60,726 nt of DNA from JAJPHJ01 sp035622315 (GCA_035622315.1 DASPVP010000004.1:1-60726); one strand, 5' to 3'; shown: positions 16,161 through 25,641, counted from the stretch's first letter. Made by a program: numbers and translations. The notes: a model not told the origin generated them from the letters alone.

Positions 16161-17767
16161 GCCGCGAAGGTAGGCTCGATGAGCGCGAGGGGGATGGTCC
16201 CGTACGAGAGCAGGCGGTCGTGGAACTCACGGATGGAGAAGGTATCGCCGCGGCGGTTGCGCTCGCGTTCGCGCAGGTCCAGGATCTGGTGCTTGCCCAT
16301 GAGGTAGGACATGGGCTGCGTCGGCGTTTGCGTGTAGCGCCGCACCTCACCGATGGCGTTGGTTCGCTCGAGATGCGCGACCTCCACCAACATATCAACA
16401 GCCTGCTCGAAAGTCATCTCGCCCGTGTGCAGCTTGACATCGATGACCACACGGCACGCCCGCCAGAGCTGATCCTTGAGTTGGAAGAGCCGGTGACGCA
16501 AGTCGTCTGTGATGCCCTCTTCGAGCACGAGCTGCTCGCAATACAGCGCCCAGCCCTCGCAGAAGACCGTGTTCCACAACAGCTTACGCACGGGCGAACT
16601 GACCTGGCTGGCGACGGCCAACTGCAGGTGGTGGCCGGGATAGCCCTCGTGTACGTTTGTGAGCAGCATGCCGTAACGGTTGTGACCGGTCAGCTGTTGA
16701 GCGCGTTGCGCGGGCGGGAGTTGCTCGTCGATCGGCGTGACGTAGTAGAGCCCGATCTGCCGAGGCTCAAATCCGCCAGCCGGCATGTAGGCGGCATACG
16801 GGATCGTTGGCCGCATGAACGACGGCGTCTCGACCACCTTCAGCGATTCGCCGTTCGGGATGGACGCAAGGCGGCGATCCTCCACGAACTTGCGCGTTCG
16901 CGTCACACCCGCCTGATATTCCTCGAGCAGGGCCTGCTCTTTGGGCAGATCCTTACGCGCCTCGTCGACGAGGTCGCCCCAGGTCCGCTTGGGATCGATG
17001 CCCCGCGCCACGTCGGCGAGCTGGTCGAGCGTGGTCTGCACCGCGCGTTCGCCGAAGCGCAACAGGCCTACAGCGTCGATGTCCAACAAGTGCTCGCGCT
17101 TCAGCTTGAAATCGAAGAACTCGCGTCCGCAGGCGAACGACATGCCGTTGCGGTGCGCGAAATCGTCCTGCAAGAATTCTTGATATGATTCGACCGCGGC
17201 GATGGCTGCGTCGAGGTTGGTCGCAAGGCTCCCGCCATACTCGCGCGCGAGCGGTCCGACGGTCTCGCGCAGAAACGCGGCCGCGCCGCCGGCCTCTTCG
17301 AGCGCGATGTCTCGCCAGACTGCGGGGGCGCGTTCGAGATTCGTCCGACCAGCTTCGAGGATTTGCGGGATCTTCGAAAGCCGGCTGACGAGGGCGGGCA
17401 AACGTTCGCTGAGCGGCGCGTAATCGCGAGCCAAGAGACAGTAGATGCCTTCGACCGCGACGTTCGGATACAGCGAGGGGCTGTGCTTGTGCGGTTCGAG
17501 GTCGGCCAACTCGCGCTGCTGCACTTCGAATTTGGAGACGAGCATCTGCCAGTCGATCTTGTCCTGCGGATTGAGCTGGCGCGGATCGTAGCCTCGCAGG
17601 GTGGCGAGGTGCTGCTTGGCGCGCGCAGCCTGTTGCGCGAATCCGTCTGCCGAGACGTCGGGGTACTCCGCGTCATAGGTGTGGATGCCGGCCCAGGTGG
17701 CTTCGATGGGCTCGTGGGCAAGGATGTTGTCGACGATCGCGCGGGCGGTGGCTTGAAAATCGCTCAT
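16157..17767 (-). CDS. DUF885 family protein, putative zinc carboxypeptidase-like
   Basis: 536 residues, nearly all helical. The signature His-Glu-Gly-Tyr-Pro-Gly-His-His sits about two thirds along, followed by a downstream Glu-Gly-Trp-Ala-Leu-Tyr motif; together they form the likely zinc site of the DUF885 group, related in fold to M32/M3 gluzincins. No signal peptide, unlike many secreted members, so it is probably cytoplasmic. Substrate unknown; peptides or amino-acid adducts are likely. Followed directly by the DUF2269 gene. Confidence 0.88.
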   Translation of the reverse strand: MSDFQATARAIVDNILAHEPIEATWAGIHTYDAEYPDVSADGFAQQAARAKQHLATLRGYDPRQLNPQDKIDWQMLVSKFEVQQRELADLEPHKHSPSLYPNVAVEGIYCLLARDYAPLSERLPALVSRLSKIPQILEAGRTNLERAPAVWRDIALEEAGGAAAFLRETVGPLAREYGGSLATNLDAAIAAVESYQEFLQDDFAHRNGMSFACGREFFDFKLKREHLLDIDAVGLLRFGERAVQTTLDQLADVARGIDPKRTWGDLVDEARKDLPKEQALLEEYQAGVTRTRKFVEDRRLASIPNGESLKVVETPSFMRPTIPYAAYMPAGGFEPRQIGLYYVTPIDEQLPPAQRAQQLTGHNRYGMLLTNVHEGYPGHHLQLAVASQVSSPVRKLLWNTVFCEGWALYCEQLVLEEGITDDLRHRLFQLKDQLWRACRVVIDVKLHTGEMTFEQAVDMLVEVAHLERTNAIGEVRRYTQTPTQPMSYLMGKHQILDLRERERNRRGDTFSIREFHDRLLSYGTIPLALIEPTFAA

Positions 17768-17853
17768 TTCGTTTGTGGCCGCTCCCGATTGGCGTGCGAA
17801 AAGCGGCCCGTGCCGCTATGGGGCTGGCTTCCCGGATTGTGAGGAAAGACCCC

Positions 17854-17883
17854 TTGCGGGGCGAACATATGTTCGATTATACT
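17854..17883 (+). promoter_or_regulatory. Candidate promoter of the imuA-imuB-dnaE2 operon
   Basis: A -35-like TTGCGG (17854-17859) and a -10 TATACT (17878-17883) are separated by 18 bp. The LexA box lies in the spacer. The ATG of imuA is 12 nt after the -10, so the leader would be only about five bases. Confidence 0.6.
17862..17875. promoter_or_regulatory. LexA operator (SOS box, Gram-positive/actinobacterial type)
   Basis: A perfect 14-bp palindrome, CGAACATATGTTCG, matching the consensus CGAAC-N4-GTTCG bound by LexA of Bacillus and mycobacteria. It lies between the candidate -35 and -10 elements, 19 bp before the imuA start, where bound repressor would block polymerase. DNA damage should therefore derepress the operon. 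Confidence 0.93.
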
Positions 17884-17894
17884 AACAGTCCACC

Positions 17895-18665
17895 ATGTCC
17901 GTCGCAGCTTTGAAAAGTTTGCTCGAAACCCGTTGGCACGGCGCCCCCGTCTACGGGCACGGGCAGGGGGTGCAAGGGCTTGCCACCGGGCTCGCGGCGC
18001 TCGATCGCGCTCTCGGTGCTCCAGGCATCCCCGTGGGGCGGCTGACCGAGGTTTTCGGGGAGCGCTCGTGCGGCAAGACGACGTTGGCGTACGGACTGCT
18101 CGCTGCGTGCACGGCCAGAGGCGATGTCGGAGCGTTCATCGATCCCGAGCGAAGCTTTTTCGCCCCGGCGGCAGAGTCGGCCGGCGTGCTTTTGGAGCGG
18201 CTCATCGTCGTGCGCCCGCGCGATGCTGCATCCTATCGCCGCGCAGCCGATGCGCTCGTCCGCAGCGGCGCATGCGCGATCGTCGTCCTGGATCATGCGC
18301 GCGCTGAGTTCTTGCAGACCTATCATTGCGCTCGACTCGTGGCGCAAGCGGAGAAGACCGCTACCACGTTGCTCGTGCTCTCCGGCGGTCGCAGCCAGCC
18401 GCTCGCATCGTTTGCGACGCTGCGCATCCGGTTGCAAGAGGTTTCGCCCATCTGGCAATCAGGACAGAGCGATGATGCGGCGGGAAGTATCGGCGATCGC
18501 CGCCTCGCCGGTTATCGCATCACGTGCGACGTCGTCAAGTCGAAGCTGTGCGCGCCGGGGCAAGGCGCGTCGTTCGACGCCATGCTCGCCGATGTGGCTA
18601 AGAGCTGGCCGCTGCCGCCCGCGCGCGAGGGCGCGGTGCAAGTCGATCATGTCTGCGCGATGTGA
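17895..18665 (+). CDS. imuA: ImuA-type RecA-like protein of the SOS mutasome
   Basis: 256 residues with a RecA-like core. The Walker A motif is Gly-Glu-Arg-Ser-Cys-Gly-Lys-Thr-Thr (about residues 55-63) and a Walker B-like strand Ala-Ile-Val-Val-Leu-Asp follows. ImuA/ImuA' helps recruit the translesion polymerases and interacts with RecA and ImuB. It is about the usual length for the family. The short leader behind the LexA box and the overlap with imuB mark it as the first gene of the operon. Whether it is closer to ImuA or the actinobacterial ImuA' cannot be told by eye. Confidence 0.88.
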   Translation: MSVAALKSLLETRWHGAPVYGHGQGVQGLATGLAALDRALGAPGIPVGRLTEVFGERSCGKTTLAYGLLAACTARGDVGAFIDPERSFFAPAAESAGVLLERLIVVRPRDAASYRRAADALVRSGACAIVVLDHARAEFLQTYHCARLVAQAEKTATTLLVLSGGRSQPLASFATLRIRLQEVSPIWQSGQSDDAAGSIGDRRLAGYRITCDVVKSKLCAPGQGASFDAMLADVAKSWPLPPAREGAVQVDHVCAM

Positions 18666-20178
18666 GAGTAGACAGGCCCTGCGGTCGAGCGCACCGGCTG
18701 TGCAGCGGCGTATCGCGTGCCTGGTCATTCCGGAGTTCCTCACCGACGTCTGCGTGCGCGCGAACCCCTCGCTTGCAGGGCGCGCCATCGCCATCGCGGA
18801 CGGCGTCTCGCGTCGAGAGATCGTGGCGCGCAATCGCGCGGCCGCTGCCGTGGCGCTTGGGATGACGCCGAAACAGGCACGCTCGGCGTGTCCACGGCTC
18901 GTCGTCATCGCACGCGAAGAGCAGAACGAACGCGAAGCGGTGGGCGAACTGCTCGAAGCGCTGGAGTGCTGCGGCCCGGATATCGAAGCGCTGACGCCGG
19001 GCATCTGTTTTCTGGATGTCACCGGCGTGGCGGATGGGGAGACACAAACGCTCGGCACTGCGATGGCGCAAGTGCACGCACTCGGATTTGCGGCAACCGC
19101 AGGGATCGCAGACGACAAGTTCACCGCGCGCTGTGCCGCCTTGACCGGCGGCGGCTGCAGTATCGTGCCGTCTGGCGGCAGCGCCGCGTTTCTGGCTGTT
19201 TTGCCCATCTCGCTCTTGCCGCTCGCCGCTGGCGACGAAGAACGGTTCGACCTGCTCGGCTTGCGCGTGCTCGGTCAGATCGCCGCACTCGCCACGGCGC
19301 CGCTCGCCGCGCGGTTCGGCGAGCGCGCGCGGCACTATGCCGCTTTGGCGCGCGGCGAAGACGCAGAGCCGCTCTTCCCGCACCGTGCGCAGACGGTGTA
19401 CGAGGATCGCTTCGCGTTCGAAAGCACTGTCACGCAGCTCGAGCCGCTGTTCTTCGCGTTGCGCGGTTGCGTGGGCAACGTGGCTGGGCGTCTTGCGGGC
19501 GCCGCAGCCGTATGCGACCGTGTGGACGTCATCGTCATCCTCGACGCCACGAACCTTGATGCGATGCGCAAGGAGGATGGCGCGACGCCCACCGTCTTCA
19601 CGATTCCGGTCAAGCTCGCGGAGCCGACTTCGTCGCCGGTCGTCATCTTCGACTTGGCGCGCGTGGCGCTCGAGGCGCAGGAACGTCTAGGACCGGTCGA
19701 AGCCATCATCGTGCGCGCCATGGCCTGCGGCCAGCCGCCGCCGCAGCTTGGATTGTTCGACGGCGCCCGCGGATCGCGCGGCGCGGCGCTCGCGGCCACG
19801 CTCGCGCGCTTGCACGCAGCGCTGGCCCAGGACGATGTCGTGACCGTGGTGGCGCAACGAGAGCGTTCGCGGCTACCCGAGCGGATGCAGCGCGCGCTGC
19901 CGGTGTCGTCGCCGCAACAGTTCGCTCCGCCGAAACGCGCCATTGCGCAAGCACCACCTGCTTGGGCGCCGGCGCTGCGGCTGATCGACCCGCCGCGGTC
20001 CATGCGCGCGCCGCACGTGCAGGCGACCTATGCCGGGCCGTTTCGCTTGAGCGAGAGCTGGTGGGCGAGCGCCGTCGAGCGGGATTATTATCAGCTGCGC
20101 GATGTGGATGGCGCGCTCGTCCTCGCGTTCCACGACATCCGCGAGGGCAGCTGGTACGTTCAAGGCGTGTTCGATTGA
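18649..20178 (+). CDS. imuB: ImuB, catalytically inactive Y-family polymerase adaptor
   Basis: About 509 residues. It has the Y-family palm/finger pattern (Arg-Glu-Ile-Val-Ala-Arg-Asn-Arg-Ala, then Gly-Met-Thr-Pro-Lys-Gln-Ala) but lacks the catalytic acids: motif 1 reads Leu-Val-Ile-Pro-Glu-Phe and the normal Ser-x-Asp-Glu site reads Pro-Gly-Ile-Cys-Phe-Leu-Asp. This is the hallmark of ImuB, the hub that binds the beta clamp, ImuA and DnaE2. A clamp-binding motif Gln-Leu-Gly-Leu-Phe lies near residue 365. The ATG at 18649 overlaps imuA by 17 bp; a GTG at 18700 would match shorter homologues. Confidence 0.92.
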   Translation: MSARCESRQALRSSAPAVQRRIACLVIPEFLTDVCVRANPSLAGRAIAIADGVSRREIVARNRAAAAVALGMTPKQARSACPRLVVIAREEQNEREAVGELLEALECCGPDIEALTPGICFLDVTGVADGETQTLGTAMAQVHALGFAATAGIADDKFTARCAALTGGGCSIVPSGGSAAFLAVLPISLLPLAAGDEERFDLLGLRVLGQIAALATAPLAARFGERARHYAALARGEDAEPLFPHRAQTVYEDRFAFESTVTQLEPLFFALRGCVGNVAGRLAGAAAVCDRVDVIVILDATNLDAMRKEDGATPTVFTIPVKLAEPTSSPVVIFDLARVALEAQERLGPVEAIIVRAMACGQPPPQLGLFDGARGSRGAALAATLARLHAALAQDDVVTVVAQRERSRLPERMQRALPVSSPQQFAPPKRAIAQAPPAWAPALRLIDPPRSMRAPHVQATYAGPFRLSESWWASAVERDYYQLRDVDGALVLAFHDIREGSWYVQGVFD

Positions 20179-20184
20179 CCTCGC

Positions 20185-23100
20185 ATGCAAGCCGGCTACG
20201 CGGAGCTGCACGCGCACTCCAATTTCACTCTCCTCGAAGGCGGATCGCATCCTGAGGAGCTGATCGCGCGCGCGTGCGAACTGGGTCTTGCCGCCATCGC
20301 GTTGACCGATCGCGATGGCCTCTACGGCACGGTGCGTTTCGCACAGGCCGGGCGAGAAGACAGCGTCGCCGCGATTGTAGGCGCCGAGCTCACGATGGAA
20401 GATGCAAGCCACCTCGTGGTCCTCGTCGCCCACAAGACCGGCTACGCGAATCTCTCGCGCATGCTCAGCCGCGCGCGGCTGGATCGTCCGCGCGGCCAGC
20501 CCGCGACCACCTACGAGACGCTGGCGCGCCACGCGCGCGGGCTCATCGCGCTCTCCGGCTGCGGTCACGGGGGCGTGCCGGCCGCGCTCGAGCGCGGGGA
20601 CATGCGCGCCGCGTGCGACCTTGCCACCCGCTTGCGCGATATCTTCGGCTGGGGCAATCTTTGGATCGAGCTGCAACGCCATCTCTTGCCGGACGACGGT
20701 CCACGCATCCGCGCGCTCGTGAGTCTAGCGCAGATGCTCGAACTTGGGATCGTGGCTACGGGCGGCGTCCACTACGCGCGTCCTGAGCATCGGGCACTGG
20801 CCGACGTCTTGAGCTGCATCCGTTTGAAGACCACGCTTGACCAAGCGGGCACGCAGCTGCGGCCCAATGGCGAGTACTATCTACGCTCGCCCGACGAGAT
20901 GCTGCGCTGGTTCGCCGAACATCCGCGCGCGGTGCACAACAGCGTGGCGATCGCCGAGCGCTGCACGTTTCGTTTGGGCAGGCTCGAAAATGAGTTCCCC
21001 GACTTCCCGTTGCCCGCGGGCGAGACCGCATTTTCCTATCTCTATAAGCTCGTGCACGAAGGCGTGCAACATCGCTATCAACCCGTGACTTCCGCGGTGA
21101 GCGCGCAGATCGCCCACGAGCTCGGCGTCATCGAAAAGCTCGGGCTTGCCGGCTATTTCCTCATCGTCTGGGATATGGTGCGCTTTGCGCGGGAACGCAA
21201 CATCTTGGTGCAAGGCCGGGGTTCGGCCGCGAACTCGGCGGTCTGCTACGCGCTCGGCATCACAAGCGTGGATCCGGTCGGCCTGCAACTGCTCTTCGAA
21301 CGCTTCCTGTCCGAAGAGCGCGACGAGCCGCCCGACATCGACCTCGACACGCCGTCTGGCGACCAACGCGAGCTCATCATCCAATATATCTACGAGCGCT
21401 ACGGGCGCGAGCACGCCGGCATGGTCGCAGAGGTCATCACCTATCGCGCGCGCAGCGCGATCCGCGACATCGGCAAAGCGCTTGGCCTCTCGCTCGACCA
21501 GGTCGATGCTTTGGCGAAATCGCTCGACGCGTATTCCGCTAAGGATCTCACGCCGGCGGCGGTCGGTGCGCAGGACGAGACGCGACGGAACAAGGCAGAA
21601 CGCGCGCCGCACGGGGATCGCACGGCGCTGTCGGCGTCGGAGGTCGAAGACGCGGTAGATGCGTTGCCCCCGGCGTTACGGATGGACTTAGGCGGCGATG
21701 TCGCGCGCCAGCTCTACGAACTGTGCCGGCGCATCGACGGCTTCCCACGCCATCTCAGCCAGCACGTCGGCGGCATGGTCATCACACGCTCGCCGCTCAT
21801 CGAAATCGCACCGCTTGAGCCAGCGGCCATGCCCGATCGCACGATTCTGTGCTGGGATAAAGACGACTGCGCCACGCTCGGGCTCATCAAGATCGACATC
21901 CTCGGCCTCGGCATGCTCGACGCGATCGAGCTCGCGCTCGCGGAGATCCAACGCAGCCGCGGTCAGACGATCGAGTTCAAAGACCTGCGGGCTTGCGACG
22001 ACGCACGCATCTACGACATGCTCTGCGAGGCGGACACCGTCGGCTTGTTTCAAGTCGAATCGCGCGCGCAGATGGCAACGCTGCCGCGACTGCGGCCCAG
22101 GCGTTTCTATGACATCGTCGTGCAGGTCGCGATCATCCGTCCGGGACCCATCCAAGGCGATATGGTCCATCCTTACATCCGCAGGCGCCGCGGTTTGGAG
22201 CCGATCACCTACCCGCATCCGAAGCTGCAACCCGTGCTCGAGCGCACCCTTGGCGTGCCGCTCTTCCAAGAGCAAGGCATGCGCCTCGCGATCGAGGCGG
22301 CCGGTTTCACGCCGGGCCAGGCGGACGAGCTGCGCCGCGCGATGGGGCACAAACGCTCGCGAGAGAAGATGGAGAAGCTCCACGGCCGGTTGCTCGAGGG
22401 CATGCGGCGCAACGGCATCGAGCGTGCGCTCGCCGACCGGCTCTTCGACATGCTGAGCGCGTTCGCAGACTTCGGATTTCCGGAATCGCACGCCGCCTCG
22501 TTCGCGCTCATCGTATACGTATCGGCGTATTTGAAGCGGGTGTTCGCACCGGAATTCTACGCCGCGCTGCTCAACGCGCAGCCGATGGGGTTTTACTCTC
22601 CCTTGACTCTGATCGGCGACGCGCGCCGGCATAACGTCACGGTCTTACCGCCGGACGTCAACGCTTCGCGCTACGCCTGCTCGGTCGAGCCGATCGATGA
22701 CCAACTAATCCGCGAGGCATCTGACGACTGGGGCGCCTCGACGATCGTGACGCACCGCTGGAAGCACCCCGTCGCGTTGCGCATCGGTCTGAACCAAGTG
22801 CGCGGCATCGGTGAGAAGCACAGAGCGGCGCTGGACGCCGAACGGTCGCGCGGTCCCTATACCGACGTGCGCGACTTCGTGCTGCGGACGCAGTTGTCGA
22901 AAGACGTGTTGGAGTCGCTTGCCTCGGTCGATGCGTTCGGTTGCTTCGGCTTGGCCCGCCGCGAAGCGGTCTGGGAAGTGCAGCGCTTGAGCGCGCTCGT
23001 CGCCGCGGGCGAGCTCGAGCGGCGCATGACGGTGGACGAGCCAAAAGTCGCGTTGCCGCCCATGCGCAAAACCGAAGAAGCGGAGGCGGACTTGCGCGGG

Positions 23101-23484
23101 CTCGGGATGTCGACGCGCTACCAGATCATGGAGTTCTTCCGTCCCCAACTCGCGGCGCTGCGCATCCGGCGCGCCTGCGAGCTCAAAGATCTGCCGAACA
23201 GGCTCGTCTTGAAGGTCGCAGGCTTGGTGACGACGCGCCAGCAGCCCGGCACAGCCAAAGGGTACGTCTTCACCACGATGGAGGATGAGACGGGGCTTAT
23301 CAATGTGATCATCCGCCCAGACGTCTACCAGCGCTATCGGCCGATCGCCCGCGACGAGGCGACCGTCATCGTGGAAGGCGTCTTGCAAAAGCACGACGGC
23401 ACGATCAACGTGCTCGCGCGCCGTTTTTGGCGCTTCGACACAGGCACGCTTGCCGCCGGGCACGTCTCGCACGATTTTCACTAA
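20185..23484 (+). CDS. dnaE2: Error-prone DNA polymerase DnaE2
   Basis: 1099 residues. Order: PHP domain (Ala-Glu-Leu-His-Ala-His-Ser-Asn-Phe at the start), palm with catalytic Asp384 and Asp386 in Pro-Asp-Ile-Asp-Leu-Asp and Asp571 in Lys-Ile-Asp-Ile-Leu-Gly, fingers, helix-hairpin-helix (Gly-Ile-Gly-Glu-Lys-His), and an OB fold near 985-1070. The C-terminus Ser-His-Asp-Phe-His resembles the conserved DnaE2 end. It makes damage-induced mutations as the polymerase of the ImuA/ImuB/DnaE2 mutasome. It starts 6 bp after imuB; no RBS is seen, so coupling is likely. The replicative dnaE is not in this window. Confidence 0.95.
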   Translation: MQAGYAELHAHSNFTLLEGGSHPEELIARACELGLAAIALTDRDGLYGTVRFAQAGREDSVAAIVGAELTMEDASHLVVLVAHKTGYANLSRMLSRARLDRPRGQPATTYETLARHARGLIALSGCGHGGVPAALERGDMRAACDLATRLRDIFGWGNLWIELQRHLLPDDGPRIRALVSLAQMLELGIVATGGVHYARPEHRALADVLSCIRLKTTLDQAGTQLRPNGEYYLRSPDEMLRWFAEHPRAVHNSVAIAERCTFRLGRLENEFPDFPLPAGETAFSYLYKLVHEGVQHRYQPVTSAVSAQIAHELGVIEKLGLAGYFLIVWDMVRFARERNILVQGRGSAANSAVCYALGITSVDPVGLQLLFERFLSEERDEPPDIDLDTPSGDQRELIIQYIYERYGREHAGMVAEVITYRARSAIRDIGKALGLSLDQVDALAKSLDAYSAKDLTPAAVGAQDETRRNKAERAPHGDRTALSASEVEDAVDALPPALRMDLGGDVARQLYELCRRIDGFPRHLSQHVGGMVITRSPLIEIAPLEPAAMPDRTILCWDKDDCATLGLIKIDILGLGMLDAIELALAEIQRSRGQTIEFKDLRACDDARIYDMLCEADTVGLFQVESRAQMATLPRLRPRRFYDIVVQVAIIRPGPIQGDMVHPYIRRRRGLEPITYPHPKLQPVLERTLGVPLFQEQGMRLAIEAAGFTPGQADELRRAMGHKRSREKMEKLHGRLLEGMRRNGIERALADRLFDMLSAFADFGFPESHAASFALIVYVSAYLKRVFAPEFYAALLNAQPMGFYSPLTLIGDARRHNVTVLPPDVNASRYACSVEPIDDQLIREASDDWGASTIVTHRWKHPVALRIGLNQVRGIGEKHRAALDAERSRGPYTDVRDFVLRTQLSKDVLESLASVDAFGCFGLARREAVWEVQRLSALVAAGELERRMTVDEPKVALPPMRKTEEAEADLRGLGMSTRYQIMEFFRPQLAALRIRRACELKDLPNRLVLKVAGLVTTRQQPGTAKGYVFTTMEDETGLINVIIRPDVYQRYRPIARDEATVIVEGVLQKHDGTINVLARRFWRFDTGTLAAGHVSHDFH

Positions 23485-23530
23485 GCCGGCAGAGGTCTGG
23501 CACCACGCGCCTGCGGAAATCGCCACGTCC

Positions 23531-25225
23531 ATGGCAACCCACAACGACGACCTGCCCTTCGCCAAGATGTCGGCGGAGACGCCCGACATCGCATCGGTCG
23601 CCCAAGAGTACAAGCGGCTCGCCACCGAGTGGCAAGAGGCAAGCGCCGAGGCGCCGCGCTGGGATGCCTTCGAGCGCTGGGACCGTCTGCGCCGCAGGCT
23701 GCAGACCTGGCAAGCGCTCACCCGTTTGCGCTTCGACCAGGACACCCGGGACTCGAAACGCCGCGACGCGCGCGAGCACCTCGACCGCGTCCGCCCGCAA
23801 CTCACCGCCCTGGACACGGACCACAAACGCCTCATGATGGCGCAAGGCCGCTCGGACGTCGAGCGCAAGACCGGCGGCCATCTGTTCGCCCTCTGGGAAG
23901 CTGACTTGTCGACGTTCACGCCGGAAATCGAGGCCGACCTCACGCGCGAGGCGCAGCTGGAGGCGCAATACACCGAGCTCATCGCGGGCGCCGAGCTGCA
24001 TTTCGAAGGACGGCCGTTGAATCTCCCGCGCCTCGAACCTTTCACCCAGAGCGCGGATCGCGACGTGCGCTACCGCGCCCAGCGTACGAAATGGACGTTC
24101 TTCGCCGAGCATCAAGACGAGCTCGACACGATCTTCGACGAGATGGTGAAGCTGCGCGATCGTATGGCGAAGAAGCTAGGGTTCGACACGTTCATCGACG
24201 TCGCGTACCGCCGCATGAACCGCACGGACTATGGCCAGCGCGAGGTGGAGCGCTATCGCGACCAGGTGGCGCGCGATATCGTGCCCATCGCGGCCGAGGT
24301 GATCGGGCGCCGCGCAAAACGCCTGGGCAACCCCAAGATGATGTTCTGGGATGAGAACATGTTCTCGTCGGCGGGCAATCCAAAGCCGCAAGGCGACGAC
24401 GCCTGGGTCGTGGCCCAGGCGCAAGGCGTCTTCGATGCGGTCGACGGCAGCATCGGCGAGTTCTACCGCATGATGGTGCAGCGTGGGCTGACGGATCTGC
24501 AGACGCGCGACGGCAAAGCGAGCGGTGGCTACTGCATGGGCTTGGCCGAATACGGCGTGCCGTTCGTCTTCGCGAACTTCAATGGGACCCACGGCGACGT
24601 CAACGTGCTCGTGCACGAGATGGGCCACGCGTTCGCCGACTGGCAGAGCCGCAACTTGCCGGCGCTCGACTACCTGAATGCGACGGCGGAGACCTCAGAG
24701 ATCCACTCGATGAGCATGGAGTTTCTGACGGCCCCGTTCTTGGAGCGCTTCTTCGGCGCCGATGCCGAGCGCTATCGTCAACAGCACCTCGAAGACGCGA
24801 TGCTCTTCTTGCCGTACGGCGTCGCCATCGACCACTTCCAGCACCTCGTGTACGCGAACCCGCAAGCGACGCCGTCGGAGCGGCACAAGATGTGGCAGCA
24901 GATGGAGGCTAAATACCTGCACTGGCGCCGCTACGGCGATCTGCCTTTCGTCAGCACCGGCGGCCTGTGGCAGGCGAAACAGCACATCTACCAGGCGCCG
25001 TTCTACTACATCGATTACACGCTCGCTCTCTGCTGCGCGCTGCAGTTCTGGGCGAAGTCCCGCGCCGATTTCAAGCAAGCGGTACAGAGCTACCTCGCGC
25101 TGTGCCGCCGGGGCGGTGAAGCGCCCTTCGGCGAGGCGGTGCGCAGCGTTGGTCTGCGCTCGCCCTTCGATGACGGCAGCTTGCGCGGTGTCGCCGCCCA
25201 CGTGCGCACGGCGCTGGCATCGTAG
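23531..25225 (+). CDS. M3 family oligoendopeptidase
   Basis: 564 residues, the size of bacterial PepF-like M3 oligoendopeptidases. The zinc motif is Val-His-Glu-Met-Gly-His-Ala-Phe (two His and the catalytic Glu), with a downstream Glu in Ala-Glu-Thr-Ser-Glu-Ile-His-Ser-Met. It cleaves short peptides in the cytoplasm; no signal peptide. The frame opens upstream at 23450 inside dnaE2, but the ATG at 23531 begins the family-like sequence. It lies 46 bp after dnaE2 and could be read from the SOS operon, though a separate promoter is equally possible. Confidence 0.93.
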   Translation: MATHNDDLPFAKMSAETPDIASVAQEYKRLATEWQEASAEAPRWDAFERWDRLRRRLQTWQALTRLRFDQDTRDSKRRDAREHLDRVRPQLTALDTDHKRLMMAQGRSDVERKTGGHLFALWEADLSTFTPEIEADLTREAQLEAQYTELIAGAELHFEGRPLNLPRLEPFTQSADRDVRYRAQRTKWTFFAEHQDELDTIFDEMVKLRDRMAKKLGFDTFIDVAYRRMNRTDYGQREVERYRDQVARDIVPIAAEVIGRRAKRLGNPKMMFWDENMFSSAGNPKPQGDDAWVVAQAQGVFDAVDGSIGEFYRMMVQRGLTDLQTRDGKASGGYCMGLAEYGVPFVFANFNGTHGDVNVLVHEMGHAFADWQSRNLPALDYLNATAETSEIHSMSMEFLTAPFLERFFGADAERYRQQHLEDAMLFLPYGVAIDHFQHLVYANPQATPSERHKMWQQMEAKYLHWRRYGDLPFVSTGGLWQAKQHIYQAPFYYIDYTLALCCALQFWAKSRADFKQAVQSYLALCRRGGEAPFGEAVRSVGLRSPFDDGSLRGVAAHVRTALAS

Positions 25226-25239
25226 TTCTCGATATTAAG

Positions 25240-25268
25240 TTGACACTTACGTAAGTATATGCTAACGT
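25240..25268 (+). promoter_or_regulatory. Promoter with embedded operator for the ArsR-type regulator operon
   Basis: TTGACA (25240-25245) and TAACGT (25263-25268) are separated by 17 bp. The spacer starts with the perfect 12-bp palindrome ACTTACGTAAGT (25245-25256), a likely autorepressor site. The ATG follows the -10 by only 7 bp, so the mRNA would be leaderless or nearly so. Confidence 0.75.
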
Positions 25269-25275
25269 ATCGCGT

Positions 25276-25641
25276 ATGGATGCCGCCGCCCGCGCCCTGG
25301 CCGAACCCCGTCGCCGGGAGATCCTCGCGCTTGTCGCCAGGCGCGAACTAGCTGCCGGCGTCATCGCAGAGCACTTCGATGTGACGCGCCCCGCGATTTC
25401 CCAGCACCTGGCGGTGCTAAAGGAAGCGGGCCTCGTGCACGAGCGCAGACAAGGAACCCGGCGTCTGTACCGGGCGCGCCCGGAAGGGCTTGCGGACCTG
25501 CGTTCGTTCTTGGAGCAGTTCTGGGATGACCGTCTGCAGCGGCTCAAACAAGCAGCTGAAGCTCACGAGAGGAGTATCCACCGTCATGCCATCAGTCGAA
25601 ACCAGCGTCGTGCGCGAGATAAAGGTCAACGCAAAACCTGA
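25276..25641 (+). CDS. ArsR-family (SdpR-like) winged-helix transcriptional repressor
   Basis: 121 residues. The winged helix-turn-helix is clear: Leu-Ala-Glu-Pro-Arg-Arg-Arg-Glu-Ile-Leu, then recognition helix Arg-Pro-Ala-Ile-Ser-Gln-His-Leu-Ala-Val-Leu, then the wing Arg-Arg-Leu-Tyr. No metal-binding Cys box is present. This subgroup is typically encoded next to SRPBCC/AHSA1 proteins and represses its own operon; both the neighbour and a palindromic operator in its promoter are here. The end overlaps the SRPBCC gene by 56 bp, so a shorter true C-terminus is not excluded. Confidence 0.92.
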   Translation: MDAAARALAEPRRREILALVARRELAAGVIAEHFDVTRPAISQHLAVLKEAGLVHERRQGTRRLYRARPEGLADLRSFLEQFWDDRLQRLKQAAEAHERSIHRHAISRNQRRARDKGQRKT

